Below are positions 49,853 to 59,589 of a stretch of DNA of 64,000 nt, piece by piece. The stretch covers positions 393,611-457,610 of the forward strand of contig CAVPYB010000001.1 in NCBI GenBank assembly GCA_963709875.1, in the 5' to 3' direction. Positions within the stretch are counted from its first letter, which is position 1, and each line of letters opens with the position of its first letter. A program made the translations under genes and the position numbers. Under the pieces are notes generated by a model. It searched no databases. It had not been told where the DNA came from and saw nothing but the letters and a program-made list of their open reading frames with translations. Source of the stretch: JAQBDA01 sp963709875 (GTDB lineage Bacteria; Chloroflexota; Anaerolineae; Anaerolineales; UBA4823).

Positions 49853-52772
49853 ATGAGCCGTCCGAGCTGGATCGGACAGACCCTTGGAGATCGCTACCGC
49901 ATCGATGATATCTTAGGCCAGGGGGGCATGTCGGCCGTTTACAAAGCCTATGACCCCAACTTGAAACGCGTGGTGGCGATCAAAATGATCCATGCCCACC
50001 TGGCGGATGACCCAAAGTTTGTGGTGCGGTTCGAAGAAGAAGCCACAGCCGTCGCCCAGCTGCGCCACCCCAATATCGTGCAGGTCTTTGACTTCAACCA
50101 CGATGATGACCTGTATTATATGGTGCAGGAGTTCGTCGCTGGCGAGACTCTGCAAGAGCGCCTGCGGCGTCTTAACAAAAGCAACCGGCGCATGCCTCTG
50201 AAGGAAGCCATCGGTTATATCCTCAACATCTGCGACGCGGCCGGGTTTGCCCACGACCGGGGACTGGTGCACCGCGATATCAAGCCCGCCAACATCATGA
50301 TCGACATCCACAATCAGGCAATCCTGATGGATTTCGGCATCGTCAAGATCACCGGCGGTGAGAAGCATACCGCCACCGGCGCGGTGGTCGGGACCGCCCT
50401 CTATCTGGCGCCGGAATTGATCCGCGGCGAAACCCCAGACCCACGCTCCGACCAATATGCCCTGGGAGTCACCCTGTTCGAGGCCGTCAGCGGGCGCCCG
50501 CCGTTACGAAGCCGACTCGGCGATGACCCTGATGATGATGCACCTCAACGACCCGCTGCCCGACCTGCGCCAGCTGCGCCCTGATGTGCCGCCTGCCCTG
50601 GCAGCCGTTATCGAGAGGTCGCTGGCCAAAAGCCGTGAGGAGCGCTTCGCCTCCATGGCAGAATTCGCCGCCGCCCTGCGCGCTGTGCTGGCCTCGCTCG
50701 GAAGCCTGACGCCCGCCGCCACCGTGGCCGACAGCCCCGAGCGGCAGGCCGCTCTAGCCGCCGCAGGAGCCGTCGCCACTGCCGCCGACCGCCCAGGAGG
50801 CCGCACCCGGCGAGACAGCCGTCGAGCAGTGTCAGCCAGCCCGAATCGCCTCTCGAGACCATCCAGGAGCGACCCGCCCCAGCCATCCCCGCTCCAATCC
50901 GCCTCGCCTGCGGGCGACACACCGGCGGGCGCCACCGGCGGGCATACCGGCGGGCATACCGGCGGTTGATCAATTCCCGCCAGGCTGCACCGGCTCAGCC
51001 CCGACCGAAATGGGTCTTGTGGGGCGGCATCGCCGGCGTAGCGCTGCTGTTGCTGATCGTGATCGGTTTTGTGCTGCGCGGCATGGGCGGCTCGAACTCG
51101 CCTCCTGCTGCAGCCGCTGGCGACAACCGCCCCAGCCGCCACCCAGCCGGCGCAGCTTGCGCTCCCCCTAGACGAGCCCAGCGCCACACCCTGCCCCTCG
51201 CTTACACCCACCGTCACGCCCACCTCGCCGCCCACGGCGACGCCGACCATCACGCTATCCCCCACGCCCACCATCCCGGTTGGCGTGCCCTACTCGCGCA
51301 TCAACGCCATCACCATCAACGAGGCCGGCGCGTACGTCGTGGAGTACGAGACCTTCGAGTACACGGAAGTCCTGCCCGGACAGCACGTGCATTTCTTCTT
51401 CGACACTGTGTCCCAGGAGCAGGCCGGCAGCCCGGGCAGCGGCCCCTGGATATTGTACGGCGGTCCGCGCCCGTTTACCGGCTACCGCACCTCCGACCGG
51501 CCCAAAGATGCCACCCAGATGTGCGTCCTGGTGGCAAATCCCAACCACAGCATCCAGCTCGATTCCGGCAACTGCTTCATCCTGCCGGACGTGAGCGTCG
51601 CCCAGCCGGTCTTCGACGATCCCTGTCTGGCCGGACCCGGACCGGCTTACCCGGTGCAGGGGCAGCTCAGCGCAGGGCAGGTGCTGAAAGTGACCGGCAT
51701 CTCTGCCGATGAAGCCTGGTGGACGGTGGACAGCCCGCAAGACCCCGGGCAATCCTGCTGGCTGGAGCGCAGCCGCGCCGATTTCTCCGGCGATCTGAGC
51801 ACCCTGCCCATGGCGGAGACACCCCCTCTGCCCGAGGGCAGCACGGCGGGCCTGTCGGTGCAGATCGACGGGATCAGCCTGGACGACCAGGGACGCTACG
51901 CGGTGGCGTTCACCCCCAGCGGCTTTACCCCGGCGCTGCCCGGCACGCATATGCATTTCTTCTTTGATACCTTTGCCGCCGACCAGGTAGGCAGCGACGG
52001 TGGGGGAAACCGTCTGATGTTCGGCGGCGCATCGCCGTTCACCGGCTATACCCAGGCGGACCGGCCTGAAGGCGCCATCCAGCTGTGCGTGTTGGTCGCC
52101 AACCCCGACCATTCCGTCCTGCCCGGGACTGGTAACTGCGCCTCGCTCCCCGATGTGGACCCGGCGCAATCATTCCCAGCCTTGTTGAGTGAAGCCCGCT
52201 CCCAACCGGTAGCTTTCCAGGATAGCTTCGATGACAACCAGAACAACTGGCCCACCGGATTGAGCAGCTCGCCCGAGTTTGGCTCGGTGGACCGCCGCAT
52301 CGAAAATGGTCGTTATCTCTGGGATGTGAACGGACTGGAGCCATCTGTCTGGTGGGCGGCTGCCGATAAGGTCAGCGGTCTCGATTTTCACCTGACAGCT
52401 ACCGTAAAACAGGTCTCCGGGTCGCAGTCCGGCGAATATGGCCTGATCTTCCGCAAGAACGCCGACGAGGATTACCTGGTGTACAAGGTCAGCAACTTCG
52501 GCCGCTACGCATTGTACCTGTTCCAGGACTCTGCCTGGACGGCGCTGATCGATTGGAGCGACACGGCATCGCTCCTGCCGGGCGAGGACAACCGCATGGA
52601 GGTCATCGCCAATGGCAGCACGGTCTACCTGGTCTTAAACGATGAACTGGTCGCCCAGTACAGCCCGCCGGTCCTCGGCGAGGGTCAGGCGGGCTTGTTC
52701 GTTGGCACATCCGCTGCTGGCGAAACGGGCCAGTGGGAGTTCGATGATTTCGAGATACGCCTTGAAAGCTGA
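49853..52772 (+). CDS. Transmembrane Ser/Thr protein kinase with duplicated extracellular domain (several frameshifts)
   Basis: Kinase domain about residues 10-270: GQGGMSAVYKAYDP (P-loop), VVAIKMI (lysine), HRDIKPANIMID (catalytic loop), LMDFGIVKITGG (DFG). An extra T near 50504 shifts the frame to YEADSAMTLMMMHLNDPLPD. A low-complexity linker with short GGHT repeats and more frame changes follows. Then comes one membrane helix (WVLWGGIAGVALLLLIVIGF) and, in frame 3 from about 51140, an extracellular part. This consists of two copies of a roughly 95-residue domain around an SH3-like segment, and a C-terminal concanavalin-like domain (FQDSFDDNQNNWPTG). AGGAGGACA-type RBS at 49840. The next gene starts 17 bp later. 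Confidence 0.88.
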
Positions 52773-52788
52773 AAGAGTAGGGGTTGAG

Positions 52789-54498
52789 GTGAAGCTATGG
52801 AACAATAACTACGGCAAACTCGTCCTGCTCTCCGATGGCGGTCCGGAGCAGGAATTCGAGCTGGGCAAGACGCGTGTGACCATCGGGCGTGCCACCACCA
52901 ACGATATCCTCCTTTCGGATGGCGCGCGTCTCGCGCAGCCACGCCCGCCTGGAGTGCGCCCCCGGAGCGTGCACCCTGGTAGACCTGGGCTCGTCCAACG
53001 GCAGCTATCTGAACGGCGAGCGCGTGGAGCGGGTGCTCTTGCAGCCCGGCGATATGATCAGCCTGGGCGGCTCACGCTTCCGCTACGAGCTTGCACCGGC
53101 GATCGAAGATGCTGGGCATGACGGTCATCGACCAGGAAGCCGACCTGGATAAAGCGCTCGACCTGGAAGTGCTGCCTTTCTCCATCAACGAGACCAGCCA
53201 GCCGCGATTGGTGGTGATGACCCCCCAGCGCACCTGGGAGGTGTCGCTGGAGGATATCGATACGCTCAGCATCGGGCGGGACAGACTCCAACCAGCTCGT
53301 CCTGGAACATTTCCGCGTCTCCCGCCAGCATGCCGAAGTGCAGCGCAAAGGCAGCCTCTTCATGCTGCGCGACCTGGGCTCGACCAATGGCACCTGGCAC
53401 GGCGAGGCGCGCATCGAGCATCTCATCCTGCAGGATGGCGACGAGTTCAGGATCGGTGAGGCGACGCTGGTATTCAAGAGCGGCTTCCAGGAAGAATCGC
53501 TCACCCTGGCAGATACACGTCTGCCGACCGGGGAGAGCCGCCGGATCGTGATCTTCGTGCCCGGATTGATGGGCAGCGAGCTGTGGCGCGGCAACGAGCG
53601 CATCTTCCCGCATATCAAGACCCTGTTCACCAACCCGGAGACCCTGAAGTATCCATCGCCCGCCGAGCCGCGCAAGATCGTGGACGAAGTGGTGATCGTC
53701 CCCAACCTGATCAAGCAAGACCAGTACAACCGCCTGGGCGATTACCTGGTGGAGGAGCTGGGCTACCAGCGCGGGGTGGACTTCTTCGAGTTCGCCTACG
53801 ACTGGCGCCAGGACGTGCGCCTCTCCGCCCGCCAGCTCGGGGAGCTGGTGGAGAGCCTGCCGACGGCACAGCCGCTGGTCATCATCGGTCACAGCCTGGG
53901 CACCATGGTCAGCCGCTACTATATCGAGCACCTGGGCGGCAAAGGGCGCGTGGAGCGGGTGATCTTGATGGGCGGACCGCACCGCGGTGTGGTGAAAGCG
54001 CTCACCAGCCTGCTCAGTGCGCCCGAGCTGCTGCCCTTCGGCATCATGGGCGAGCGCCTGCGCCAGGTGATCGATGAGCTTCCCCGCCAGCTACCAGATC
54101 CTGCCCACCTACCCGCTGCCGGTGGATGCCAGCGGGACGAAGGTCAACTTCCTGGAAGATGAGAGCTGGCTGCCCGAGGAGTATCATCCCGCTGCTGCGC
54201 GGCGGGCGTGAATTCCGCCGCGAGCTGGGCGTGCGCTCCAGCATCCCGGCGGTCTCGATCTTCGGCTATGGGATGAAGACGATCGCCAGCGTGACCCTGC
54301 AGCGGAGCGACGCCGGAGAGATCACCAAGATCGACTATCGCTCGGAACCGACCGGCAACTCTATCCGTGCTGGAGATGAGCTCCGTGCTGGAGGGCAGCG
54401 AGATCCACCCGGTGCAGCAGTACCACGGCTCGCTGTTCGTGGATAACGACGTCAAGATGCGCCTGAAGCTGGAGCTGACCCGGCCGTTTTCGAGGTGA
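52789..54498 (+). CDS. FHA-FHA-lipase/LCAT-like fusion protein (about six frameshifts)
   Basis: Read across frames, the protein has an FHA domain (TRVTIGRATTNDILLSDG, RVSRSHARLE, LGSSNGSYLNGERV) and a second FHA domain (WEVSLEDIDTLSIGRD, RVSRQHAEVQRKGSLFML, LGSTNGTWHGEARI). A lecithin:cholesterol-acyltransferase or PGAP1-like alpha/beta hydrolase follows: IVIFVPGLMGSELWRGNERI, FFEFAYDWRQDVRLSARQL, nucleophile elbow IIGHSLGTMVSRYYIEHLGG, and a tail ending LELTRPFSR. Frame changes lie near 52924, 53114, 53282, 54085, 54182 and 54362. FHA domains bind phosphothreonine, so the neighbouring kinase is the obvious partner. About 568 residues; GTG start. Confidence 0.85.
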
Positions 54499-54525
54499 GA
54501 GACTGGCGTCTGGCTGATTTTACAC

Positions 54526-54570
54526 AGCAACGAAAACGACGCACCGCGTAGGTGCGTCGTTTTCGTTGCT
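54526..54570. terminator. Perfect 20-bp hairpin
   Basis: Left arm 54526-54545, 5-nt loop GCGTA, right arm 54551-54570: a 20-bp perfect stem (AGCAACGAAAACGACGCACC on the left). It lies 27 bp after the fusion-protein gene and directly beside a tRNA-Ile 3' fragment on the other strand. It can act as a terminator for either side; there is no T-tract outside the stem. Confidence 0.65.
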
Positions 54571-54571
54571 A

Positions 54572-54624
54572 TGGGCCCGGCAGGGATCGGAAACTGGTTT
54601 CGAACCTGCGACCAAACGGTTATA
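54572..54624 (-). repeat. tRNA-Ile2 3' fragment (attachment-site remnant)
   Basis: Read on the minus strand, TATAACCGTTTGGTCGCAGG, then TTCGA, a 13-nt insertion, and TCCCTGCCGGGCCCA. Apart from the insertion this equals the 3' half of the intact tRNA-Ile2(CAT), from the anticodon loop to the discriminator base. No 5' half is present. Such orphan 3' halves mark integration events at tRNA genes. Confidence 0.75.
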
Positions 54625-54814
54625 GGTTCTATTCCTGTTGGGCTACATTTATAGCTGTTGTTTATGGTTGATATTCTAACAGCCTCGAGTTGAACGTTTC
54701 TCAAGTCTCGCTTTCACCACCTTCGCGCAACCCACGCCTCGGATCAGCCGGATTTTCCGCGCCTGTTTGGCGTCCGCTACAGCGAGGGGTTTGGGGGCAA
54801 TCTGGATTTCGTGC

Positions 54815-55517
54815 CTAGGAAACGTTCGTGTCAATGATCTCACTGGCAATTGGAAAATCTATCTTATATAAATAGATTACCCACGTGTTCGGCTCATGCT
54901 TGTAGACACCAGGCTCCCCGAAACCATCACTTTTTACTTTGTTGACGATCTGCTGAATGATCTTTCTCGAACCAATCTCTTGAAAATAGGGAGAGCGAGT
55001 GAGACTTCTCCAAGATCTTTGGGTCCACTTTTCTGATCAGCTCTGTAGGCTCGGAGAGTGGGTATTTTATCGGATGTACATCAAGTAATAGATCGTGAAT
55101 AGTAAAACCGACTGCGTCGCCCAGATCGACAGACAGCCCTCCTAGTTCTTCAGGGGTGAAATTGAACAATTCGGGGCCAACTTGAACAACGAGTACGCCA
55201 TCAATATCTGGGTCTTCTGGGAAAGTTTCAATTACTTTCCCTTGGGCATAATAATTGCCTGGGATGTCTAGCTCTTTTAGGAAGTGAATTCCCAAGGAGG
55301 GATCTGCTCGTTTGAACCCGGAGATTCTGGAGGCGCTGGCTTCAGCTTCGAGTGTAGGCTGAAATAATTCACGAACGTCACTCGGAAGGCCGATCCTAGC
55401 GTGGCCAGAGGTGAAATCGCCCTCGAATTCAATATTGAAGAGTAGGCCCTTTTTTGGATGATTCAGGTCGATTGCCTTTACTGTGATGATCATCTCTTGT
55501 CCATTGTAATTGCCCAT
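54815..55517 (-). CDS. Cassette gene 6: unknown protein (one frameshift near its end)
   Basis: About 233 residues. It begins NYNGQEMIITVKAIDLNHPK, includes a beta-rich middle (GVLVVQVGPELFNFTPEELG) and, after one extra base near 54962, ends KSDGFGEPGVYKHEPNTWVI then YLYKIDFPIASEIIDTNVS. No family recognised. The start follows a GTTAGGC box (minus strand, 55552-55546), the place where a cassette begins. The codon use is more A/T-rich than that of the chromosomal genes to the left. Confidence 0.6.
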
Positions 55518-55545
55518 GGAAGTGAAGAAACGTTTGTAGATTGCT

Positions 55546-55552
55546 GCCTAAC
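55546..55552 (-). other. GTTRRRY box (cassette boundary) upstream of cassette gene 6
   Basis: GTTAGGC on the minus strand, 29 bp before the start codon, preceded by TTTGCAGTATATCCAGTA, which recurs before the other cassette genes. The 370 bp to its right hold no gene: they contain a hairpin (55729-55755), a tRNA fragment and a repeat. Confidence 0.5.
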
Positions 55553-55728
55553 TACTGGATATACTGCAAATTCTCCGTATCTATTCGCTCTGCGTGGAAT
55601 CCAGCCGGTTGGACCCCGAGAATAACCTTGTCAATCTGAACGTTTCGCTGCTTATCTTACATCCAATCTGGGCAATTCGCAAGAGATTTCCAGCCTGCGC
55701 GATCCGTTTTAGGGGTGGGTTAACCCGA

Positions 55729-55755
55729 AGCGGCGCACTCTCGAAGTGCGCCGCT
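55729..55755. terminator. 11-bp hairpin beside a tRNA fragment
   Basis: AGCGGCGCACT (55729-55739) and AGTGCGCCGCT (55745-55755), 5-nt loop. It occupies the same position relative to a tRNA-Ile 3' fragment as the hairpins at 54526 and 61971, so it looks like a copied tRNA terminator. Confidence 0.6.
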
Positions 55756-55764
55756 CCTTGTGTG

Positions 55765-55807
55765 TGGGCCCGGCAGGGATCGAACCTGCGACCAAACGGA
55801 TAAGAGT
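55765..55807 (-). repeat. Second tRNA-Ile2 3' fragment
   Basis: On the minus strand CTCTTATCCGTTTGGTCGCA followed by GGTTCGATCCCTGCCGGGCC and CA. It is identical to the tRNA-Ile2 3' exon from the anticodon stem onward, with two changes in the anticodon loop region (CTCTTATCCG against CTCATAACCG). Confidence 0.75.
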
Positions 55808-55918
55808 TTACATTCTGTTGGGATATATTTTTGCGACTTAATGCGTCAGGCTGTTAACCTAGCGGTTAAAGATTCAATTCCAATTAAAGGGTGATTTTGA
55901 AACCATAGAATAACAATG

Positions 55919-56038
55919 TTATAACGCCGTGCTCAGCAGAACGTGAGCGGAGCGGTGAAATGTGCGAAAAGAGCGCGGAGCGTGGCGCACATTTCACCGC
56001 GAACTCTCGACGAGTTCCGCTGCAGCTACTTGTTAGGT
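55919..56038 (-). repeat. attC-like site of cassette gene 5
   Basis: On the minus strand the stop of cassette gene 5 lies inside ACCTAAC (RYYYAAC, 56038-56032). An imperfect palindrome of 120 bp follows, with a perfect inner stem GGTGAAATGTGCG/CGCACATTTCACC and outer arms AGCGGAAC/GTTCTGCT. It ends in CGTTATAA (55925-55919). Size, end boxes and internal hairpin match integron attC sites. Confidence 0.6.
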
Positions 56039-56524
56039 GCATTTTATGGATTCCCCTTTGGGCTTTTCCGAAAATAGTTCAATGCCGTTTTCATCAAGGG
56101 CATTGAATATATCCAGCGTGCTCTCGTCATTCAGAGACAGCAACACTCTAGTCCAAATCTCGATATCGCGACCGTCAAGATTCATTTCACCTATTCCGAG
56201 TGAAACACTAGTCAGTGTTTTTCCGAGCACTTTTTCTAGAATTTCGACGCCTTCACAAAGCCATCGCACTGTGTAGCCACAAAGCGAAAATGGAATAACC
56301 CGTCCCTCTTCAATTGCGAGATCATCGAATTTGTCCCAAGAAATAGATAGTGTGCGATCTCCGAATGTGAGAAACAGGGGAAGATCCATCCAGTCATCCC
56401 ATTCGTTTTTACTCTCGAGCACTATCTGCGGCAGTTCATAATGGGTGATCTCTTTTCCGATCAACTCACTGAAGCGGCTCTTTATCAGCTCCACCTTTTC
56501 TTTAGGATCCGTGATGTAGTTCAT
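56033..56524 (-). CDS. Cassette gene 5: unknown acidic protein
   Basis: 163 residues, intact, opening NYITDPKEKVELIKSRFSEL. It has a regular beta-rich middle (WMDLPLFLTFGDRTLSISWD, RVIPFSLCGYTVRWLCEGVE). It resembles small immunity-like proteins in size and charge, but I recognise no family. ATG 56524 is 5 bp after the GTTGGGT box; a GTG at 56530 overlaps the box. The stop codon TAA lies within the ACCTAAC box. Confidence 0.7.
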   Translation of the reverse strand: MNYITDPKEKVELIKSRFSELIGKEITHYELPQIVLESKNEWDDWMDLPLFLTFGDRTLSISWDKFDDLAIEEGRVIPFSLCGYTVRWLCEGVEILEKVLGKTLTSVSLGIGEMNLDGRDIEIWTRVLLSLNDESTLDIFNALDENGIELFSEKPKGESIKCT

Positions 56525-56528
56525 ATGC

Positions 56529-56690
56529 ACCCAACTATTAATTATACGGAATATTTGCAGTATATCCTGCTAATTGGGGTAGTTTTACGGATTCGCTATA
56601 CATGGTATTCCTAAGAGCGGATATCACAACCAAACGGTTATGAGTTTTATTCCTGCATGGCTACAATTATGGCTATTGTTATGGTTAATA
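56529..56690 (-). repeat. attC-like site between cassette genes 4 and 5, with tRNA anticodon-arm sequence
   Basis: On the minus strand it starts at TATTAAC, which holds the TAA stop of the Imm53-like gene, and ends at GTTGGGT (56535-56529). Inside is CTCATAACCGTTTGGT, the anticodon arm of tRNA-Ile2, preceded by GGAATAAAA. About 162 bp, imperfectly palindromic. Confidence 0.5.
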
Positions 56691-57084
56691 TTCTAATGCT
56701 TCACATAACCGGCAGTCAAAAGAGGGGCGACGGAACGAGTAGAGCTGCTTTTGGCTGTCCGAGTGCATGCGATTTTTAGCCTGCATTGCTGCCCAAGCGA
56801 GGAACACACTGATCATTCCTCGAAGTTCCAGGGCCTCCATAGGCAACGAACTGGTCGTTCTCGGTCTTGCAAGCGATCCAATTGTTGCCACTCGCTTCGC
56901 TGTTCTTCCCGACGCCGTACTCGAGACCCGGGAAAGTCTTTCCGCTCAGGTCAGTATCAACAAGATCTATCTTCAGATACCAGCCTGGATTGTCTAGCGT
57001 GCCGATCTTGACGCCATATTGGTGCTCCCAATCTCCGTTGCACTGGGAGATGTACCACTCCTGAAGTGCCCTTAAGGTGTTCAT
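56685..57084 (-). CDS. Cassette gene 4: Imm53-family immunity protein (frame change near the end)
   Basis: NTLRALQEWYISQCNGDWEH, YGVKIGTLDNPGWYLKIDLV, NNWIACKTENDQFVAYGGPG: these are the hallmark segments of the Imm53 family, which protects against polymorphic toxins. Two missing bases near 56815 shift the frame, and the conserved MISVFLAWAAMQAKNR follows. It ends with a cassette-type TAA-C stop. The ATG is 7 bp after a GTTAGGC box. No toxin gene is present, so it is an orphan immunity gene. Confidence 0.8.
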
Positions 57085-57232
57085 AAAGCAGCCTAACTAT
57101 TGTATATACTGCAAATTATCCGTATAAACAGTCATTTCAGTATCTTATACTGATTTATCTATAAGCATATTATAAGCGGGGTTATCATAACCAAGCGGTT
57201 ATGTGTTTTATTCCTATTGGGATACATTTTTA

Positions 57233-58831
57233 GTATCCGTTCAGTTGGGTAAAAACCGATCTTGACAAGTGCCAAAAAGTCTGAAAATAGGTGAGGAAAA
57301 GCATTTGGGAAAATGGCTGATTGGAAGTAAACTGGGACTATGAAACTGCCGCCCGAATTGTCCATACCCGAAGAAGATTGGGAGCGCACGCCGCGGTCTG
57401 TGCAAGTGGTTTTGCTTGCGCTGTGGCAGGAGAACCTGATGCTCAAACAGCAAATCGCGGAGTTGCGAGCAGAACTGGAAAAACTGAGCGAGCGGGTCAA
57501 CAAGAACTACGCGCAACTCTTCCAAACCGCCCTCCTCGGATGCACCGCAAAGCCGCAGATATCCTAAGCGAGAAGTGAGTGGGCAGAAAAAAGGGCGGTA
57601 AAAAAGGGCATCATGGCAGAGGTCGGAAACTGAAGCCGCCGGAGGAAGTGAGCCGAGTGGTGGTGAGTAAGCCGACTGCCTGCTGCGAGTGTGGTGCTTT
57701 GTTGCTGGGAGCGGACCCGCATCCGGAGCGCCATCAGGTGAGTGGTAGCTGCCCCGAATTGAGCCAGAGATGGTTGAATACCAACGACACACCTTGAGTT
57801 GTTGTGTTTGCGGCACCCGCAACCGAGCCGATTGGCCGGCGGAGATGCCCAGGGGTAGTTTTGGGGAACGCCTGCAAGCTTTGATCGGGTATTTCGGTGG
57901 GCGTTTCGGGGTCAGCCGAACGGGACATCGCCGAAATGCTGCGAAGTCTTTCGCGTCGAAATTAGTCTGGGAAGTATTCCGGCTCAGGAACGCTGCGTGA
58001 GCCAGGCGTTGGAAAAAGCAGTGCACACAGCCCAAGAACATGTTCAACAGCAAGCGGCTGTGAACCTGGACGAGACCAGTTGGCATGAGTTGAGCCGCAA
58101 CTTCTGGCTGTGGGTATGCAGTACGCCATCTGTGACCGTCTTTCGTTTGTTCCAAACCCACGGGAGCGGCAGGTGCCGCACAATTGTTGGGCGAGGATTT
58201 TGATGGGATTGTGGGGTCGGATCGCTACAGCGCTTACAACTGGCTGGATCCAGCCAAAAGGCAAGCCTGTTGGGCGCATTTGAAGCGCGATTTCCAGGCG
58301 CTTGTCGAGCGAGGTGGTCAGTCTAAGACCATTGGTCGTCTGCTGTTGGCTCAAGTCAAACTGTTTTTCGGCTTGTGGCATCGGGTTCGGGATGGCACCC
58401 TCTCCCGTCTCGATTTCCAAGCCGCCATGCAGCCGATCCGCCACGAAATCCACTGCCTGCTGCATATCGGAACCTACGTGAAACACACCCAAACCCGCAA
58501 AACTTGCCTGAATATCCTCAAGTTGGAAGCGGCTCTCTGGACTTTTGTGGACCAGGATGGCATTGAACCGACCAACAATGCTGCCGAACGGGCCTTGCGG
58601 CGGGGCGTCATCTGGCGGCGACGCAGTTTCGGTACCCAAAGTGAGGCCGGAAGTCGCTTTGTTGAGCGCATCCTGACGGTTGTGACGACCTTGCGCCAAC
58701 AATACCGGGATGTCCTGGACTATTTGACTGCAGCTTGCAAAGCTCGTACGCTCGGCATACCTGCCCCTTCCTTGTTGCCAGTCTATTAAGTCGTTTTCTC
58801 GATTCATCGTGTATACCAACTGAACGGATAC
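57233..58831 (+). mobile_element. IS66-family insertion sequence (ISBst12-like, single transposase gene)
   Basis: 1,599 bp bounded by perfect 16-bp terminal inverted repeats GTATCCGTTCAGTTGG (57233-57248, and inverted at 58816-58831). It is flanked by the perfect 8-bp target duplication CATTTTTA (57225-57232 and 58832-58839), the size made by IS66 elements. It carries only a TnpC-type transposase and no tnpA/tnpB. It interrupts the attC-like site of cassette gene 3. Confidence 0.93.
57340..58789 (+). CDS. IS66-family transposase (TnpC type; several frameshifts)
   Basis: The N-terminal leucine-zipper-like part (LKQQIAELRAELEKLSERVN) is followed by a zinc-finger region (ACCECGALL, LSCCVCGTRNRADW) and a DDE core: AAVNLDETSWHE (first D), GIVGSDRYSAYNWLDPAKRQ (second D) and EPTNNAAERALRRGVIWRRR (E). 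Pieces lie in three frames with at least four changes. About 480 residues after correction. As written it cannot make a full transposase, but the fresh target duplication argues that the damage is in the sequence data or very recent. Confidence 0.85.
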
Positions 58832-59000
58832 CATTTTTACGACTTTGTGCGTCAGGATATTATCCAACCGGTTGGGCGTTCAAAACGATAGAGTTAGGCG
58901 ACACATCGAGAACTTCGGTCACAGCCGATACACGGTGTTGCTGGTATTCACCGAGACCGAAATGGCTGATGCCCATTGGTACAGAAATTAAGCGCACTTC

Positions 59001-59576
59001 CTATTCTATATCCCCTTCATCGGATCGTTGCGCATCCTCACTGCTGGCTCTCCGAAACACGGTTTGGACCATAGTGTACACCTGTGGGTAAAGTTTTCGA
59101 TTCGCAGCTGTGTCGATCTCCATCGCCTCGAAGATAGCTTCGATGAATGCAGATACATGTGGCGGAGGATCTTTTACAAGGCGCTCAACTGCCTCGGGAG
59201 GCAAGCAAAAATCAAGAACTCCTACAAAGATCGTCGAGAAGATGTCTCGCCTCTATTTGTAGTCTTCGGTCGTCGATGTGCAATACGAGGTCACTACATT
59301 CGAATGTCAAGTTTCCCTGACTCGCGAAGTCGAATGTGATCCGCCAACGGTTGTTCTCGATGCGTTTATAAAGCACTTCCCAAGTCAATGGCGGCCCTCC
59401 CACCAAATCAATGCTGACACCGACATTGGAAACCCAGGTGCAATCAAGCATAGCATTTCCACTAACTGGAAGATCGAGTGCAAGTCGGAGTTGCTGGTCT
59501 CTGTCCAGGAGATGCCTAGCAGTGTCACATCACAGTTGACATGCTCGTGAACCCGTTCTCCAGTGATCTTACGCAC
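59001..59576 (-). CDS. Cassette gene 3: unknown protein (two frame changes)
   Basis: A coherent protein of about 190 residues appears across frames: RKITGERVHEHVNCDVTLLG, then LALDLPVSGNAMLDCTWVSN, EVLYKRIENNRWRITFDFAS, FVGVLDFCLPPEAVERLVKD and PHVSAFIEAIFEAMEIDTAA. Frame changes are near 59500 and 59245. No family recognised. The GTG start (59576) follows the TTCGAT end of the preceding attC-like site by about a dozen bases. Confidence 0.55.
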
Positions 59577-59589
59577 GAGTATTCCTTAT

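Larger units (their letters stand above)
57091..58899 (-). repeat. Long attC-like site of cassette gene 3, split by an IS66 element
   Basis: The outer boxes are GCCTAAC (58899-58893, minus strand) and GTTAGGC (57097-57091), perfectly complementary, with the longer ends ACTCTAT and ATAGT also partly matching. Without the 1,607 bp of IS plus target copy the site is 202 bp. It contains ACATAACCGCTTGGT, a variant of the tRNA-Ile2 anticodon arm, and the GCAGTATATACAATA arm shared with other sites. Confidence 0.5.

Noticed and set aside
50930..50969. CRISPR-like tandem repeat CGGCGGGCATAC
   Set aside because: Only two to three units of 12 bp inside a Gly/Thr-rich linker of the kinase gene, with no spacers.
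57091..57232. Phage attachment site with integrase nearby
   Set aside because: No tyrosine or serine integrase, excisionase or phage structural gene occurs in the window. Only repeat-like remnants are present.
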